The notes: generated by a model not told the origin, from the letters alone. A stretch of DNA of 64,000 nt from Acidimicrobiales bacterium (GCA_035531755.1 DATKSK010000049.1:1-64000); one strand, 5' to 3'; shown: positions 24,001-34,304, counted from the stretch's first letter. Translations and numbers: made by a program.

Positions 24001-25197
24001 TCAGAGGCGGTCGACGACGGCGGCCGCGAATTCCGAGCACTTGACCTCGGTGGCGCCCTGCATCAGGCGGGCGAAGTCGTACGTCACGATCTTGTCGGCG
24101 ATGGTCGCCTCGAGGGCCCGCACGATGTCGGTGGCGGTGTCGGTCCAACCGAGGTGCTCGAACATGAGCACCCCCGAAAGGATCACCGATCCCGGGTTGA
24201 CCTTGTCGAGCCCGGCGTACTTGGGCGCCGTGCCGTGCGTCGCCTCGAAGATCCCGTGCCCGGTCACGTAGTTGATGTTGCCCCCCGGCGCGATGCCGAT
24301 GCCGCCGACCTGGGCGGCCAGCGCGTCCGACAGGTAGTCGCCGTTCAGGTTGGTCGTGGCGATCACGTCGAAGTCCTCGGGCCGGGTGAGCACCTGTTGG
24401 AGGGTGATGTCGGCGATGGCGTCCTTGACGAGGAGCTTGCCGCCCGGGTCCCCGCCGCAGTCGTCCCATCCCACGGCGACGTCGGAGAACTCGTCCCGGA
24501 CGAGGTCGTAGCCCCAGTTCCGGAAGGCCCCCTCGGTGAACTTCTGGATGTTGCCCTTGTGCACGAGCGTCACCGACCGGCGGCCCGTGCGCAGGGCGTA
24601 CTCGATGGCGGCGCGCACCAGGCGCTTGGAGCCCATCTCCGAGATCGGCTTGATCCCGATGCCCGAGTTGGGCCGGATCTCCCAGCCCAGCTCGTCGGCC
24701 AGGAAGGCGGCCAGGCGGTCGGCCTCGGGCGTGCCGGCCTGGACCTCGAGCCCGGCGTAGACGTCCTCGGTGTTCTCCCGGAAGATCACCATGTCGACCT
24801 TCTCGGGGTGGCGCACCGGGGACGGCACGCCGGTGAACCAGCGCACCGGGCGCAGGCACACGTAGAGGTCGAGGATCTGGCGCAGCGCCACGTTGAGGGA
24901 CCGGATCCCCCCGCCGATGGGCGTCGTGAGAGGCCCCTTGATCCCGATGAGGTGGTCGCGGAACGCCGTCACCGTGTCGTCGGGGAGCCAGTCGCCGGTC
25001 TCCTTGAAGGCCTTCTCCCCCGCCAGGACCTCCTTCCAGGCGACGGACCGCCCGTGCTTGGCGGCGGCGGCGTCGAAGACCAGGCGCGACGCTGGCCAGA
25101 TGTCGACGCCGGTGCCGTCGCCCTCGATGAAGGGGATGATGGGATCGTCGGGGACCTGAAGGGCGCCGTCGGGGCCCATGGTGATGCGCTGTGCCAT
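24001..25197 (-). CDS. icd: isocitrate dehydrogenase (NADP type)
   Basis: A 398-residue enzyme decarboxylating isocitrate to 2-oxoglutarate. Visible motifs: [25 protein letters not shown]-type segment ([19 protein letters not shown]), [29 protein letters not shown] and the substrate-site [20 protein letters not shown]. This is the homodimeric class found in E. coli and Bacillus, not the monomeric 80-kDa class of many actinobacteria. The ATG at 25197 is preferred over one at 25227 because TAGGCT sits 7 nt before it. Confidence 0.94.
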   Translation of the reverse strand: MAQRITMGPDGALQVPDDPIIPFIEGDGTGVDIWPASRLVFDAAAAKHGRSVAWKEVLAGEKAFKETGDWLPDDTVTAFRDHLIGIKGPLTTPIGGGIRSLNVALRQILDLYVCLRPVRWFTGVPSPVRHPEKVDMVIFRENTEDVYAGLEVQAGTPEADRLAAFLADELGWEIRPNSGIGIKPISEMGSKRLVRAAIEYALRTGRRSVTLVHKGNIQKFTEGAFRNWGYDLVRDEFSDVAVGWDDCGGDPGGKLLVKDAIADITLQQVLTRPEDFDVIATTNLNGDYLSDALAAQVGGIGIAPGGNINYVTGHGIFEATHGTAPKYAGLDKVNPGSVILSGVLMFEHLGWTDTATDIVRALEATIADKIVTYDFARLMQGATEVKCSEFAAAVVDRL

Positions 25198-25204
25198 TCC
25201 TGCG

Positions 25205-25210
25205 AGCCTA
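25205..25210 (-). promoter_or_regulatory. -10 element of icd, leaderless
   Basis: TAGGCT lies 7 nt before the ATG at 25197, and inside the region an upstream in-frame ATG would need, supporting the shorter protein. Confidence 0.5.
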
Positions 25211-25246
25211 CCGGGGGTGGTGTGCACCCCACGAAGGCGTGGACGT

Positions 25247-26113
25247 CTAGGCGTTCGCCGACAGCCCCAGCGCGGCGTAGATCTCGCGGGTCGCGCTCGA
25301 CCGGTTGAGCGTGTAGAAGTGCAGGCCCGGCGCGCCCGCCGCCAGCAGCTTCTCGCACAGCTCGGTGGCCAGGCCCACGCCCGTGCGGCGCACCTCGGCG
25401 TCGCCGCCGCGGGCGTCCGCCTCCTCGAGGCGGGCCACGGCCCACGCCGGGACCGCCGCGCCCATCTGGGCCATGCGGGGCACCGAGCGCAGCGCCGTCA
25501 CGGGCATGATGCCGGGCAGGACGGGCTTGTCCACGCCGCGCGCCGCGAGGTCGTCGACCAGGCCGACGTACTCCTCGGCTTCGAAGAAGAACTGCGTGAC
25601 CGCGAAGTCGGCCAGCTGCAGCTTGGCGGCCAGCATGTCGCGGTCGCCGGCCATGTCCGGCGACGCCGGATGGCCGGCGGGGTGGGCGGCGACGCCGATC
25701 GAGAACCCGCCGATGGCCCGGGCGAGCTCGACGAGCTCGATGGCGTGGAGGAGCTCGCCGGGGCCCGCCGAGGGGTCGGTCGGGGGGTCGCCCCCGAGGG
25801 CCATCAGGTTCTCCACGCCCGCCTTGCGGAAGGAGACGAGGATCTCGGCCAGCTCGAGCCGGGTGTGGGCCACGCACACGAGGTGGGCCATCGGGGTCAG
25901 GGTGGTGGTCCGCAGCATGCCCGCCACCAGGTCGTGCGTGCGCTGGCGCGACTCGCGGCCCCCGCGGTAGGTCACCGACACGAACGACGGGGCCAGGGGC
26001 TCGAGCTCGCGCAGGGTGCGCACCAGGGTGGCCTGTTCCTCGTCGTTCTTCGGCGGGAAGAATTCGAAGGAGTAGGTGCGACCGGCGGCGAGCAGGTCCG
26101 AGATCAGGGCCAT
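25247..26113 (-). CDS. metF: methylenetetrahydrofolate reductase
   Basis: A 288-residue FAD-dependent TIM-barrel enzyme that reduces 5,10-methylene-THF to 5-methyl-THF for methionine synthesis. The start [20 protein letters not shown] is diagnostic, as are [26 protein letters not shown] and [13 protein letters not shown]. It supplies methyl groups made from the THF pool that FolD and PurH/PurN, encoded nearby, also use. The -10 element is 9 nt before the ATG. Confidence 0.93.
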   Translation of the reverse strand: MALISDLLAAGRTYSFEFFPPKNDEEQATLVRTLRELEPLAPSFVSVTYRGGRESRQRTHDLVAGMLRTTTLTPMAHLVCVAHTRLELAEILVSFRKAGVENLMALGGDPPTDPSAGPGELLHAIELVELARAIGGFSIGVAAHPAGHPASPDMAGDRDMLAAKLQLADFAVTQFFFEAEEYVGLVDDLAARGVDKPVLPGIMPVTALRSVPRMAQMGAAVPAWAVARLEEADARGGDAEVRRTGVGLATELCEKLLAAGAPGLHFYTLNRSSATREIYAALGLSANA

Positions 26114-26122
26114 GACCAGGGA

Positions 26123-26128
26123 ATCCTA
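26123..26128 (-). promoter_or_regulatory. -10 element of metF, near-leaderless
   Basis: TAGGAT lies 9 nt before the metF ATG. Confidence 0.45.
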
Positions 26129-26236
26129 CCGGAGCACCTCGTGATCGACCCCGGACGAGGGGAATTCCCCGTCCTCGGGACCATCGCCCCTGCCGGGGAG
26201 GGGTGGGACCCGGCAGGATGACCAGGAGGGAGCCGA

Positions 26237-27220
26237 ATGAAGGAGGACCGGGTGGGCGAGGGCAGCGACGAGCGCGGGCGGCGGGTGGTCGTGGGCGTGG
26301 ACCGGTCCTCGGCCGCCCGGGCCGCTCTGGCCGTGGCGGTGGAGGAGGCCCGGTTGCGCCATGCCACCGTGCACTGCGTCCACGCCTGGCAGTTCCCCGC
26401 CGAGGCCGCCCTGAGCACGACCTCGGGAACGCCCGTGCCCGCCGCCGAGATGAAGCAATGGGCGGAGGAGGTGCTCGACGACGCGCTGACGGCGGTCGGC
26501 GTGGGTGACGACGTCCCGGTGGTCCGCGACGTGCGCATCGGGCCGGCGGCCGCTGTCCTCGGCGAGGCCAGCAAGGGCGCCGAGCTCCTCGTGGTGGGCA
26601 CCCGGGGCCACAACCGGCTCACGGGACTGTTCCTGGGCTCGGTGAGCCAGTACCTGGTGGTCCACGCCCCCTGCCCGGTGCTCGTCGTCCACGGCCCGCG
26701 GTCGGCGACGGACGAAGCCGCGGCGACCGGCCCGGCCGGCGCACCGGGCGCACCGGGCGCACCGGGCGGCGCCGTCACGCCGGGGCCGCGGGGAGTGCTC
26801 GAGCCGATCCCCGAGGAGGAGTGCCTGGCCCTGCTGGCCGGCCAGGAGGTCGGTCGGCTCGTCGTCGTGCGCCAGGGCGTGCCGCTGGTGTTCCCCGTCA
26901 ACTACACCCTCGACGGCCGGACGTTGGCGGCCCGGACCGACCCCGGCACCAAGCTCGACTGGGCCACGCTGGGTCACGTGGCCGTGGAGGTCGACGTCAT
27001 CGACCCGGCCAGCCATGCGGGGTGGAGCGTGGTCGTCCGGGGCATCGGGCGCGACATCACCGACGGGGTCGACGAGTGGTCCGGGCGGGTGCGGGCCCGG
27101 GACCTCGAGCCGTGGGCCGACGGGGAGAAGGAGCACTGGATTGCGGTGGCCTCGCCCGAGATCTCCGGCCGCCGGATCCGCCCGGAGGCGTCGGCGCCCG
27201 GCGCGCCGCGCGGCGGCTAG
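26237..27220 (+). CDS. universal stress protein fused to a flavin-binding oxidase-like domain
   Basis: A 327-residue two-domain protein. Residues 15-155 are a universal stress protein domain (RRVVVGVDRSSAARAALAVA and the ATP-loop LLVVGTRGHNRLTGLFLGSVS). A GAPGAPGAPGG linker leads to residues 190-315, a pyridoxamine-5-phosphate-oxidase-like split barrel (CLALLAGQEVGRLVVVRQG, then FPVNYTLDGRTLAARTDPGT). That fold uses FMN, F420 or heme. AGGAGGG seven bases upstream supports the ATG. The combination suggests a stress- or redox-linked reductase, but no substrate can be named. Confidence 0.83.
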   Translation: MKEDRVGEGSDERGRRVVVGVDRSSAARAALAVAVEEARLRHATVHCVHAWQFPAEAALSTTSGTPVPAAEMKQWAEEVLDDALTAVGVGDDVPVVRDVRIGPAAAVLGEASKGAELLVVGTRGHNRLTGLFLGSVSQYLVVHAPCPVLVVHGPRSATDEAAATGPAGAPGAPGAPGGAVTPGPRGVLEPIPEEECLALLAGQEVGRLVVVRQGVPLVFPVNYTLDGRTLAARTDPGTKLDWATLGHVAVEVDVIDPASHAGWSVVVRGIGRDITDGVDEWSGRVRARDLEPWADGEKEHWIAVASPEISGRRIRPEASAPGAPRGG

Positions 27221-27273
27221 CGCCGAACGGGCGGCGGCTAGCGCCGAACGGGCGGCGGCTGGCGCCGAACGGG
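27211..27273. repeat. 21-bp tandem repeat (x3) spanning a stop codon
   Basis: cggcggctagcgccgaacggg is repeated three times (27211-27231, 27232-27252, 27253-27273; the last has one change). The TAG stop of the stress-protein fusion is within the first copy. Readthrough would add seven-residue repeats. Confidence 0.8.
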
Positions 27274-27299
27274 CGACGGCCCGCGGCAGGCCAGGCCCA

Positions 27300-28160
27300 T
27301 CATGGCCGGGCGGCGCGCTCGGCGGCGCGCACGGCGTTGCGCAGGAGCATGGCCCGGGTCATGGGCCCCACGCCGCCGATGCGGGGGGTGATCCACCCCG
27401 CCACCTCGGCGACGGACTCGTCGACGTCGGAGAGCAGGCGGCGCCCCTCCCACGAGGTGCCCGCCCCCACCACGGCCGCACCGGGCTTGACCATGTCGGG
27501 CGTGACCAGTCCGGCCGACCCCGCCGCCGCCACCACGACGTCGCCGCGCCGCACGTGCGGGGCGATGTCGGGCACGCCGGTGTGCACCACCGTGACCGCG
27601 GCGTTGCACCCCGGGCGTTTCAGGGCGAGGAGCAGCGCCAGCGGGCGGCCGATGGTGATGCCGCGCCCGATGACCACCACGTGGCGCCCCTCCACCGGCA
27701 CGTCGTAGGCGTGGAGGAGCTCGAGGATGCCCGCCGGCGTGCACGGCAGCGGTCCCGGCGCGCCCATGACGAGCCGGCCGAGGTTCACCGGGTGCAGGCC
27801 GTCGACGTCCTTGGCGTCGTCCACGGCCAGCAGGGCGGCCTCCTCGTCGAGCCCGGCCGGCAGCGGCAGCTGCACGAGGTAGGCGTGGACGGCGGGATCG
27901 GCGTTGAAGCCGGCGATCACCGCCTCGAGCTCGGCCTGGCCGGCGTCGGCGGGGAGCTGCGCGTGCACGGAGGCGATGCCCACCTCCTTGCAGTCGGCGT
28001 GCTTGAGCGCCACGTAGCGGGCGCTGGCGGGGTCGTCGCCGACGAGGATGGTGCCGAGTCCCGGCCGCACGCCCCCGGCTCGGAGCGCCGCCACGCGCTC
28101 GGTGATCTCGGCCCGGATGCGTGCCGCCAGAGCCTCCCCGTCGAGGACCGTGGCCGTCAC
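27300..28160 (-). CDS. folD: bifunctional methylene-THF dehydrogenase/cyclohydrolase
   Basis: A 286-residue FolD that interconverts methylene-, methenyl- and 10-formyl-THF. Motifs: [20 protein letters not shown], the catalytic-Lys segment and [22 protein letters not shown], and the NADP-binding [17 protein letters not shown]. Classical FolD has VGRSxxVGxP; Gly-Ile here is a mild variant. The GTG at 28160 places it 10 nt after purH. It makes the 10-formyl-THF that PurH and PurN consume, so the operon is metabolically coherent. Confidence 0.94.
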   Translation of the reverse strand: MTATVLDGEALAARIRAEITERVAALRAGGVRPGLGTILVGDDPASARYVALKHADCKEVGIASVHAQLPADAGQAELEAVIAGFNADPAVHAYLVQLPLPAGLDEEAALLAVDDAKDVDGLHPVNLGRLVMGAPGPLPCTPAGILELLHAYDVPVEGRHVVVIGRGITIGRPLALLLALKRPGCNAAVTVVHTGVPDIAPHVRRGDVVVAAAGSAGLVTPDMVKPGAAVVGAGTSWEGRRLLSDVDESVAEVAGWITPRIGGVGPMTRAMLLRNAVRAAERAARP

Positions 28161-28170
28161 GGCGGCGCCC

Positions 28171-29730
28171 TCAGTGCCGGAAGTGGCGCTCACCGGTGAG
28201 CACCATGGCGATGCCGTGCTCGTCGGCCGCGGCCACCACCTCGCCGTCGCGGACGGACCCGCCCGGCTGCACCACGGCGGCCACGCCCGCGGCCGCCAGG
28301 ACGTCGAGGCCGTCGCGGAACGGGAAGAAGGCGTCGCTGGCCGCCGCCCCGCCCCGGGCCCGGCCGGCGGCCTTGCCCACGGCGATCTGGGCCGCCTCGA
28401 CACGGCTCTGCTGCCCGGCCCCCACCCCGAGCGCCTGCCCGTGGGCGGCTACCACGATGGCGTTCGACGACGTCCGGGCGCACACCCGCCACGCCAGCTC
28501 GATGTCGCGCCACTGGTCGTCGGTCGGAGCCGCCTTGGTGGGCACCTGCCAGTCGGAGCGGCCCGCCAGGAGGCGGTCGGCGTCCTGGACGAGGAAGCCC
28601 CCGCCGAGGCTGCGCAGCTCGAGGCCGCCGGCGGTGTGCGGGGGCGCCTCGAGCAGCCGGGTGGCCTTGCGCCGGGCCACCAGCGCCTCGACGGCACCCG
28701 GGTCGAACGCCGGGGCCACGATCACGTCGGCCTGGGGGCCCTCGGCCACGACGTGCGCCACCTCGGCCGTGCACGGGCCCCCCAGGGCCACCACGCCGCC
28801 GAAGGCTGACACCGGGTCGCACGCCAGGGCGAGCCGGTAGGCCTCGGCCAGCGTGGGGGCGACGGCCGCCCCGCAGGGGTTGGCGTGCTTGATGATCGCC
28901 ACCGCCGCCGGTGCGCCCGCCCCCAGCTCGCCCACGAGGCGCCAGGCCGCGTCGGCGTCGAAGAGGTTCAGGTACGACAGCGCCGTGCCGCCGTGCTGGA
29001 CGACCCCGTCCCACCACGTCGGGCGGCCCTGCACCCGGTAGCGGGCGCCGCGCTGGTGGGGGTTCTCGCCGTAGCGCAGCTCCCCGGCCCGTTCGAGCGC
29101 CAGGTGCAGCGTGGGCGGCAGCAGCTCGGCCTCGCCGCCGGGACCGCCGGCGTCGAACCACTCGACGATGGCGGCGTCGTAGGCGGCCGTGTGGGCGAAG
29201 CCGGCACGGGCCAGCCGCCTGCGGGTGTCGGCCGACAGCGAGCCGGCGGCCCGCAGCTCCTCGAGCACGACCGGGTAGTCGGCCGGGTCGACGACGACGC
29301 CCACGTGGGCGTGGTTCTTGGCCGCGGCCCGGACCATGGTGGGCCCGCCCACGTCGATCAGCCCGATCGACGGGTCGGAGGAGAACGGGTAGAGGTTGCA
29401 CACGACCAGGTCGATGGGGTCGATCTGCTGCGCGGCCAGGTCGGCGAGGTGGGCGGGGTCGGACCGGTCGGCGAGGATGCCCCCGTGCACCTTGGGGTGC
29501 AGGGTCTTGACCCGGCCGCCGAGCATCTCGGGGGCACCGGTGTAGGCCGCCACCTCGACGTGGGCGATCCCGGCGTCGCCCAGGGCGGCGGCCGTCTTCC
29601 CGCTGGCGACGAGCTCCCACCCGAGGTCGGCGAGGCCCTGGGCCAGCTCGACGAGGCCGGTCTTGTCGTACACCGACAGCAGCGCCCTCACCGGCGGCCG
29701 TCCCTGTCCACGAGGTCCACGCTCCGACAT
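28171..29730 (-). CDS. purH: AICAR transformylase / IMP cyclohydrolase
   Basis: A 519-residue bifunctional enzyme for the last two steps of IMP synthesis. The N-terminal cyclohydrolase begins [19 protein letters not shown] with [19 protein letters not shown]. The transformylase has [23 protein letters not shown] and [15 protein letters not shown], ending GERHFRH. ATG 29730 is preferred over one 11 codons earlier because the intervening residues are low-complexity; both are possible. It precedes folD. Confidence 0.95.
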   Translation of the reverse strand: MSERGPRGQGRPPVRALLSVYDKTGLVELAQGLADLGWELVASGKTAAALGDAGIAHVEVAAYTGAPEMLGGRVKTLHPKVHGGILADRSDPAHLADLAAQQIDPIDLVVCNLYPFSSDPSIGLIDVGGPTMVRAAAKNHAHVGVVVDPADYPVVLEELRAAGSLSADTRRRLARAGFAHTAAYDAAIVEWFDAGGPGGEAELLPPTLHLALERAGELRYGENPHQRGARYRVQGRPTWWDGVVQHGGTALSYLNLFDADAAWRLVGELGAGAPAAVAIIKHANPCGAAVAPTLAEAYRLALACDPVSAFGGVVALGGPCTAEVAHVVAEGPQADVIVAPAFDPGAVEALVARRKATRLLEAPPHTAGGLELRSLGGGFLVQDADRLLAGRSDWQVPTKAAPTDDQWRDIELAWRVCARTSSNAIVVAAHGQALGVGAGQQSRVEAAQIAVGKAAGRARGGAAASDAFFPFRDGLDVLAAAGVAAVVQPGGSVRDGEVVAAADEHGIAMVLTGERHFRH

Positions 29731-29814
29731 TAGAGGCCGCGGCGGCAGCCGGTTGCCGCTCACGATCCCCGGGCCGGCACCGCGCGCCGAGCCCGGCGGG
29801 AGGTGGAAGGCAGA

Positions 29815-29854
29815 TGCGGCTGCGGCTGCGGCTGCGGCTGCGGCTGCGGCTGCG
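29815..29854. repeat. hexanucleotide microsatellite between purN and purH
   Basis: tgcggc repeats 6.7 times immediately after the purN stop codon (29855-29857 on the minus strand) and before purH. Such tracts change length by slipped-strand replication. Confidence 0.85.
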
Positions 29855-30445
29855 CTACGGGAGCGCGGACCGCTGGGCGCGCGTCAGGGACGCGATGTAG
29901 TCCTTGACGACGCGCGGGTAGAGCTGTCGCTCGGATTGCTTGATCCGCTCGTGCAGGGTCTCGACCGTGTCTCCCGGCAGGACGGGCACCTCCTGCTGGG
30001 CCAGGGTCCGCCCGGCGTCGACCTCGACGGTGGCGAGGTGCACCGTGCACCCGGTGACGACGGCCCCGGCGGCGAGCGCCTCTTCCACCGCGTGCCACCC
30101 GGGGAATGCCGGCAGCAGGGCGGGGTGGGTGTTGAGGATCCGGTCCGGGAACGCCTCGTGGACAGGCGCGTCGAGCACCGTGCCGAAGCCGGCCATGGCC
30201 ACGAGGTCGATACCGTGGGCCTCGAGGACCTCGGTGACCCGCCGCGTGAAGGCGAGGCGGTCGAAGGCCGCGCCGTACCCGCCGAACGACCGGCGGTCCA
30301 CCACCTCGGCGTCGATGCCGGCGGCGGTGGCGATCTCCACGGCGCGACAGGGCCGGTCCGCCAGGACCAGCACCACCGGGACGCGGTCGGCGAGCATCGC
30401 CTCGAGGATGCTCCCGGTCCCGGACACGAGCACCGCGACGCGCAC
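29855..30445 (-). CDS. purN: phosphoribosylglycinamide formyltransferase
   Basis: A 196-residue PurN using 10-formyl-THF to formylate GAR. The start VRVAVLVSGTGSILEAML is the family N-terminus. The catalytic residues Asn, His and Asp are in ILNTHPALLPAFPGWHAVEE, with GCTVHLATVEVDAGRTLAQQ. The GTG at 30445 is chosen rather than one nine bases earlier because TAGCGT ends 7 nt before it and overlaps the earlier GTG. It shares its metabolic context with purH and folD downstream. Confidence 0.93.
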   Translation of the reverse strand: MRVAVLVSGTGSILEAMLADRVPVVLVLADRPCRAVEIATAAGIDAEVVDRRSFGGYGAAFDRLAFTRRVTEVLEAHGIDLVAMAGFGTVLDAPVHEAFPDRILNTHPALLPAFPGWHAVEEALAAGAVVTGCTVHLATVEVDAGRTLAQQEVPVLPGDTVETLHERIKQSERQLYPRVVKDYIASLTRAQRSALP

Positions 30446-30452
30446 GGCGGTC

Positions 30453-30458
30453 ACGCTA
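30453..30458 (-). promoter_or_regulatory. -10 element of purN, leaderless
   Basis: TAGCGT lies 7 nt before the GTG at 30445. Confidence 0.45.
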
Positions 30459-30485
30459 CCAGCGGCGCCTGCGACCACCCACGGC

Positions 30486-30529
30486 GATCAACCGACGATC
30501 AGCCGACGATCAGCCGACGATCAGCCGAG
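30486..30529. repeat. 11-bp tandem repeat (x4) spanning the sucD stop
   Basis: gatcagccgac occurs four times with two single changes (30486-30529). The sucD TGA and its last two codons are in the first unit on the coding strand. Confidence 0.8.
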
Positions 30530-31408
30530 GCTCTTGACGATCTCCACCATGCGCTCGCCGGCCTCGGTCGGGTTGAGCGCCACCGTGGCGCCGGCCTCCT
30601 CGAGCGCCGCCATCTTGGCCTGCGCGGTTCCCTGCGAGCCCGAGATGATGGCTCCGGCGTGGCCCATCTTGCGTCCCGGCGGCGCGGTGACCCCGGCGAC
30701 GTAGCAGACGACGGGCTTGGACATCGACTCCTTGATGAAGGCCGCCGCCTCCTCCTCCGCCGAGCCGCCGATCTCCCCGATCATCATCACGGCACGGGTG
30801 TCGGGGTCGGCCTCGAAGGCCGACAGGCAGTCGATGAAGCTGGTGCCGGGCACGGGATCGCCGCCGATGCCGACACACGTGGTCTGCCCCACCTTCTGCT
30901 GGGACAGCTCGTGCAAGGCCTGGTAGGTGAGCGTCCCCGACCGGCTCACGATTCCGACCGGTCCGCCGGGCAGGGCGATGTCCCCGGAGGTGATGCCGAT
31001 GTTGCACTTCCCCGGCGAGATCACGCCCGGGCAGTTCGGGCCGAGCAGCCTCGTGCCGGGGAAGTCTCGCCTCAGCGTGTTGAAGAACAGGGCCTCGTCC
31101 TGGGCGGGGATGCCCTCGGTGATGCACACGATGAAGCCGATGCCCGCGGCGGCGGCGTCGAGGATGGCCGCGGGGGCGCCCTTCGGCGGCACGACGACGA
31201 ACGACGCGTCGGCGCCCGTGGCCGCCACGGCCTCGGCGACGGTGTCGAAGACGGGGATGCCGTCCACGTCGGTCCCGCCCTTGCCCGGGGTGACCCCGGC
31301 GACGACCCTGGTCCCGTAGTCGCGGTTGCGCAGGCCGTGGAACCGGCCCTGACTGCCGGTCAGGCCCTGCACCACCACCTTGGTGTTCTCGTCGACGAAG
31401 ATGCTCAC
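30521..31408 (-). CDS. sucD: succinyl-CoA synthetase alpha subunit
   Basis: A 295-residue alpha subunit carrying CoA binding and the active-site His. Motifs: [40 protein letters not shown] and the phosphohistidine [13 protein letters not shown]. It pairs with SucC to convert succinyl-CoA to succinate with substrate-level phosphorylation. Its GTG overlaps the sucC stop by four bases (GTGA). A mutase B12-binding domain gene just upstream on the same strand fits, since that pathway also yields succinyl-CoA. Confidence 0.95.
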   Translation of the reverse strand: MSIFVDENTKVVVQGLTGSQGRFHGLRNRDYGTRVVAGVTPGKGGTDVDGIPVFDTVAEAVAATGADASFVVVPPKGAPAAILDAAAAGIGFIVCITEGIPAQDEALFFNTLRRDFPGTRLLGPNCPGVISPGKCNIGITSGDIALPGGPVGIVSRSGTLTYQALHELSQQKVGQTTCVGIGGDPVPGTSFIDCLSAFEADPDTRAVMMIGEIGGSAEEEAAAFIKESMSKPVVCYVAGVTAPPGRKMGHAGAIISGSQGTAQAKMAALEEAGATVALNPTEAGERMVEIVKSLG

Positions 31409-32553
31409 CGGTCTCCTCCTGCCAACGCGACGGCCCGGCGCGCCGCGCCGAGCATGGTTTCGTCCACGACCAGGCGGTCCGACACGTGCCCGGCGAGGAT
31501 CTCGTGGCCCAGCTCGGCATTGGTGCCGTCGAGGCGCAGCACGATGGGCGAGCGCAGGTCGACGCGGCCGAGCGCCTCCACGATGCCGTTGGCCACCTCG
31601 TCGCACCGGGTGATGCCGCCGAAGATGTTCACGAAGATCGACCGGACGGCATCGTCGGTGTTGATCACCTCGAGGGCCGCCGCCATGACATCGGCGTTGG
31701 CGCCACCGCCGATGTCGAGGAAGTTGGCGGCGCTGCCGCCCACCTGGTTCACGACGTCCAGCGTGCTCATCGCCAGCCCGGCGCCGTTGGCGATGATGCC
31801 CACGGACCCCGACAGGCCGATGTAGTTGAGGCCCTTCTCCTTGGCGAGCAGCTCGCGCTCGTCGAACGTCTCGGTCCCGGCGAACTCGTCCCACTCGGGA
31901 TGCCGGAAGGCGGCGTTGTCGTCGAGGGTGACCTTGGCGTCGAGGGCGTGGACCCGGCCGTCGGTGGTGAGGATCAGCGGGTTGATCTCGGCCAGGTCGC
32001 AGTCGCCGTCGACGTAGCACCGGTAGAGGTTGCCGAGCAGCTCGGCGGCCTGGGCCCGGGCCTCGGGGTGCAGGCCCGCCTCCTCCACGAGCCGCGCCGC
32101 CGCCGCCGCCGGCAGCCCGTCGACGGGGTCCACGTGCAGCCGGGCAATGGCGCCGGGGTCGGTGGCGGCCACCTCCTCGATGTCCACGCCGCCCTTGGCC
32201 GACACCATGCACAGGTGGAGCTTGGCGGCGCGGTCGAGCGTGAAGCTGGCGTAGTACTCGTGGGAGATGTCCGACGCGTGCTCGACCCACAGCCGGTGCA
32301 CGACGTGGCCGCGGATGTCGAGGCCGAGAATGGCCGCCGCGTGGGTGCGCACCTCGTCGGCGTCGGCGGCCAGCTTGATCCCGCCGGCTTTGCCACGCCC
32401 GCCCACCTTCACCTGTGCCTTCACCACGACGGGGTAGCCGGCGAGCTCGGCCTGCGCCACCGCCTCGTCCACGGTGTCGGCCACGCCACCGGGCGACGTG
32501 GGGATGCCGTAGCGGGCGAAGTACTGCTTGCCCTGGTACTCGTAGAGATCCAC
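31405..32553 (-). CDS. sucC: succinyl-CoA synthetase beta subunit
   Basis: A 382-residue beta subunit with an ATP-grasp domain ([39 protein letters not shown]), nucleotide specificity loop, and a CoA-ligase domain ([35 protein letters not shown]). ATG start with an AGGAG site upstream. It forms a two-gene operon with sucD. Confidence 0.95.
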   Translation of the reverse strand: MDLYEYQGKQYFARYGIPTSPGGVADTVDEAVAQAELAGYPVVVKAQVKVGGRGKAGGIKLAADADEVRTHAAAILGLDIRGHVVHRLWVEHASDISHEYYASFTLDRAAKLHLCMVSAKGGVDIEEVAATDPGAIARLHVDPVDGLPAAAAARLVEEAGLHPEARAQAAELLGNLYRCYVDGDCDLAEINPLILTTDGRVHALDAKVTLDDNAAFRHPEWDEFAGTETFDERELLAKEKGLNYIGLSGSVGIIANGAGLAMSTLDVVNQVGGSAANFLDIGGGANADVMAAALEVINTDDAVRSIFVNIFGGITRCDEVANGIVEALGRVDLRSPIVLRLDGTNAELGHEILAGHVSDRLVVDETMLGAARRAVALAGGDR

Positions 32554-32778
32554 CGAAGCTCCTTCTCTCCTCCGACCTCAGGTCGGCCCTGTCCCCGACA
32601 ACCGGTCGGTTTCTGCGCCGGCTCCACACCGGCGTCTCCTCACGGCACCGCGCTCCCGCGGCCGCCGTGGCGTGGGCGGCACCGATCCGACCGAGGCGGG
32701 CCCGTGCCTCCGACGGCGCCCGCCTGGCGCCGCCCACACCCGTGTCGCAGGTGGGACGGCGGGGCCCGGTGCGAGGCC
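32554..32778. promoter_or_regulatory. intergenic region upstream of sucCD
   Basis: No gene. A short palindrome ccgacc-tca-ggtcgg lies at 32572-32586, about 20 bp before the sucC ATG. I see no clear -10 element or known riboswitch. Confidence 0.3.
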
Positions 32779-33198
32779 TCAGCCCCCGGCGGTGGCCTCC
32801 TCCCGCCGGTCGAGGGTGTCGCCCAGCCAGTGCACCATGGTGTCGAGCGACGCCCCCGGCGTGAACACCTCGGCCACACCCATCTCCTTGAGCGTCGGGA
32901 TGTCGCCGTCGGGGATGATCCCCCCCACGATGACGAGCACGTCGTCGAGGCCGTTGGCCCGCAGGCCCTCGAGCACCCGGGGCACCAGGGTCAGGTGCGC
33001 GCCCGACAGCAGCGACAGGCCGACGGCGTCGGCGTCCTCCTGGATCACGGCCTGGACCACCTGCTCGGGGGTCTGGTGCAGCCCGGTGTAGATCACCTCG
33101 AACCCGGCGTCACGCAGGGCGCGGGCGATGACCTTGGCACCTCGGTCGTGGCCGTCGAGGCCCGGCTTGGCCACGACGACCCGGTAAGGACGCTTCAT
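32779..33198 (-). CDS. stand-alone B12-binding domain of methylmalonyl-CoA mutase type
   Basis: A 139-residue cobalamin-binding domain: [20 protein letters not shown] has the base-off His motif D-x-H-x-x-G, with [19 protein letters not shown] and a C-terminal [16 protein letters not shown] that matches the mutase small domain. Family members pair with a separately encoded catalytic subunit (methylmalonyl-, ethylmalonyl- or isobutyryl-CoA mutase). No catalytic subunit is in this window. The ATG at 33198 gives the standard N-terminus and has TACACT 9 nt upstream. Confidence 0.9.
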   Translation of the reverse strand: MKRPYRVVVAKPGLDGHDRGAKVIARALRDAGFEVIYTGLHQTPEQVVQAVIQEDADAVGLSLLSGAHLTLVPRVLEGLRANGLDDVLVIVGGIIPDGDIPTLKEMGVAEVFTPGASLDTMVHWLGDTLDRREEATAGG

Positions 33199-33207
33199 CG
33201 GCCACCG

Positions 33208-33213
33208 AGTGTA
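33208..33213 (-). promoter_or_regulatory. -10 element of the B12-binding gene
   Basis: TACACT lies 9 nt before the ATG at 33198; near-leaderless. Confidence 0.4.
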
Positions 33214-33289
33214 GGCACCTTCCCCTGACGGGGCGCCAGACGGCGTCGCCCATGCCGTTCCGGCAGGCACGGACGGCGGGGGTGCGTGG

Positions 33290-33295
33290 TAGCGT
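33290..33295 (+). promoter_or_regulatory. -10 element of the ubiA-dprE operon
   Basis: TAGCGT followed after 7 nt by an in-frame CTG (33303) of the UbiA-like reading frame. Either transcription starts there and translation begins at ATG 33357 with a 54-nt leader, or an unusual leaderless CTG start is used. Confidence 0.35.
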
Positions 33296-33356
33296 CGAGT
33301 CTCTGACAACGGTCGGTGGCGACCCGCTCGCCCTCGGTCCGGCGTCCCCGGGAACC

Positions 33357-34304
33357 ATGGTCCGCGCCGTCACCACCCAGGAGGAAGCGCAGCCCGAGCC
33401 GTCCGGCCCCGGGGCGTCGCCCTCCGTGCGATGGTCGGCCGTCGTGCGCGAGGCCCGCCCCCGCCAATGGGTCAAGAACGTCCTCGTCTTCGCCGCTCCC
33501 GGCGCCGCCGGCGTCCTCACCCACGGGTCCCCCGCCCTGCACGCCCTGGCCGCCTTCGGCGTGTTCTGCCTGGCCGCCTCGGGCACCTACTTCCTGAACG
33601 ACACCATCGACGCCCAGGCCGATCGGCACCACCCGGTCAAGCGCCTCCGGCCGGTGGCCGCCGGCGAGGTGGCCGTCCCGGTGGCCGTGGCCGTCGGCGT
33701 GGTCCTCCTGGGGGCGGCGATCGGCCTCGCATGGTGGCTGGCCGGGAGCCACCTCGCCCTCGTGGTGGCCGTCTACGCGGCCGTGTCCACCGCGTACTCG
33801 CTGCGCCTGAAGCACGAGCCCGTGGTGGACCTGGCGTGCGTGTCTTCCGGCTTCGTGCTCCGGGCCATCGCCGGGGGCATCGCCACCGGCGTCCCCCTGT
33901 CGAACTGGTTCGTCATCGTGTCCTCGTTCGGGTCGCTGCTGGTCGTGGCGGGCAAGCGCAGCGCCGAGCACACCGACCTCGGCGACCTGCGCGGCGCGCA
34001 CCGCCCCGCCCTCAACGCCTACCCCGCCGCCTTCCTGCGGTCGGTGCGCCTCCTGTCGGCGTCGGTGACCGTCGCCGCCTACTGCCTCTGGGCCTTCGAG
34101 CGCTCCGCGCAAGCCGGTCGCGGCCATCACCCGATCTGGTTCGAGCTGTCGATCGTCCCCTTCGTCCTGGCCATCTTGCACGTGGAGCTGCGCTTCGAAC
34201 GGGGCCTCGGGGGGGCGCCCGAGGAGCTCGCCCTCCACGACCGGATGCTCCAGGTGCTCGCCGTGGCGTGGGTGGCCCTGTTCGCCGTCGGCATCTACAC
34301 GTGA
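33357..34304 (+). CDS. ubiA: decaprenyl-phosphate phosphoribosyltransferase (UbiA family)
   Basis: A 315-residue membrane prenyltransferase with about eight hydrophobic segments. After [20 protein letters not shown] comes the first Asp-rich motif [17 protein letters not shown] and [12 protein letters not shown]. In mycobacteria (Rv3806c) the homologue attaches phosphoribosyl to decaprenyl phosphate, the first committed step to the arabinose donor of arabinogalactan. The next genes are dprE1 and dprE2, which finish the pathway, so the assignment is well supported by context. The start is uncertain; ATG 33357 is the first good codon, with GTGA overlap to dprE1 at the end. Confidence 0.88.
   Translation: MVRAVTTQEEAQPEPSGPGASPSVRWSAVVREARPRQWVKNVLVFAAPGAAGVLTHGSPALHALAAFGVFCLAASGTYFLNDTIDAQADRHHPVKRLRPVAAGEVAVPVAVAVGVVLLGAAIGLAWWLAGSHLALVVAVYAAVSTAYSLRLKHEPVVDLACVSSGFVLRAIAGGIATGVPLSNWFVIVSSFGSLLVVAGKRSAEHTDLGDLRGAHRPALNAYPAAFLRSVRLLSASVTVAAYCLWAFERSAQAGRGHHPIWFELSIVPFVLAILHVELRFERGLGGAPEELALHDRMLQVLAVAWVALFAVGIYT

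Noticed and set aside
27211-27273. CRISPR-like array
   Set aside because: The units are directly adjacent 21-mers with no spacers; three other arrays in the window are likewise plain tandem repeats. No cas gene is present.
32554-32778. Possible cobalamin riboswitch near the B12-binding gene
   Set aside because: I could not find the B12-box or the expected long conserved core, and the segment lies downstream of the B12 gene and upstream of sucC.
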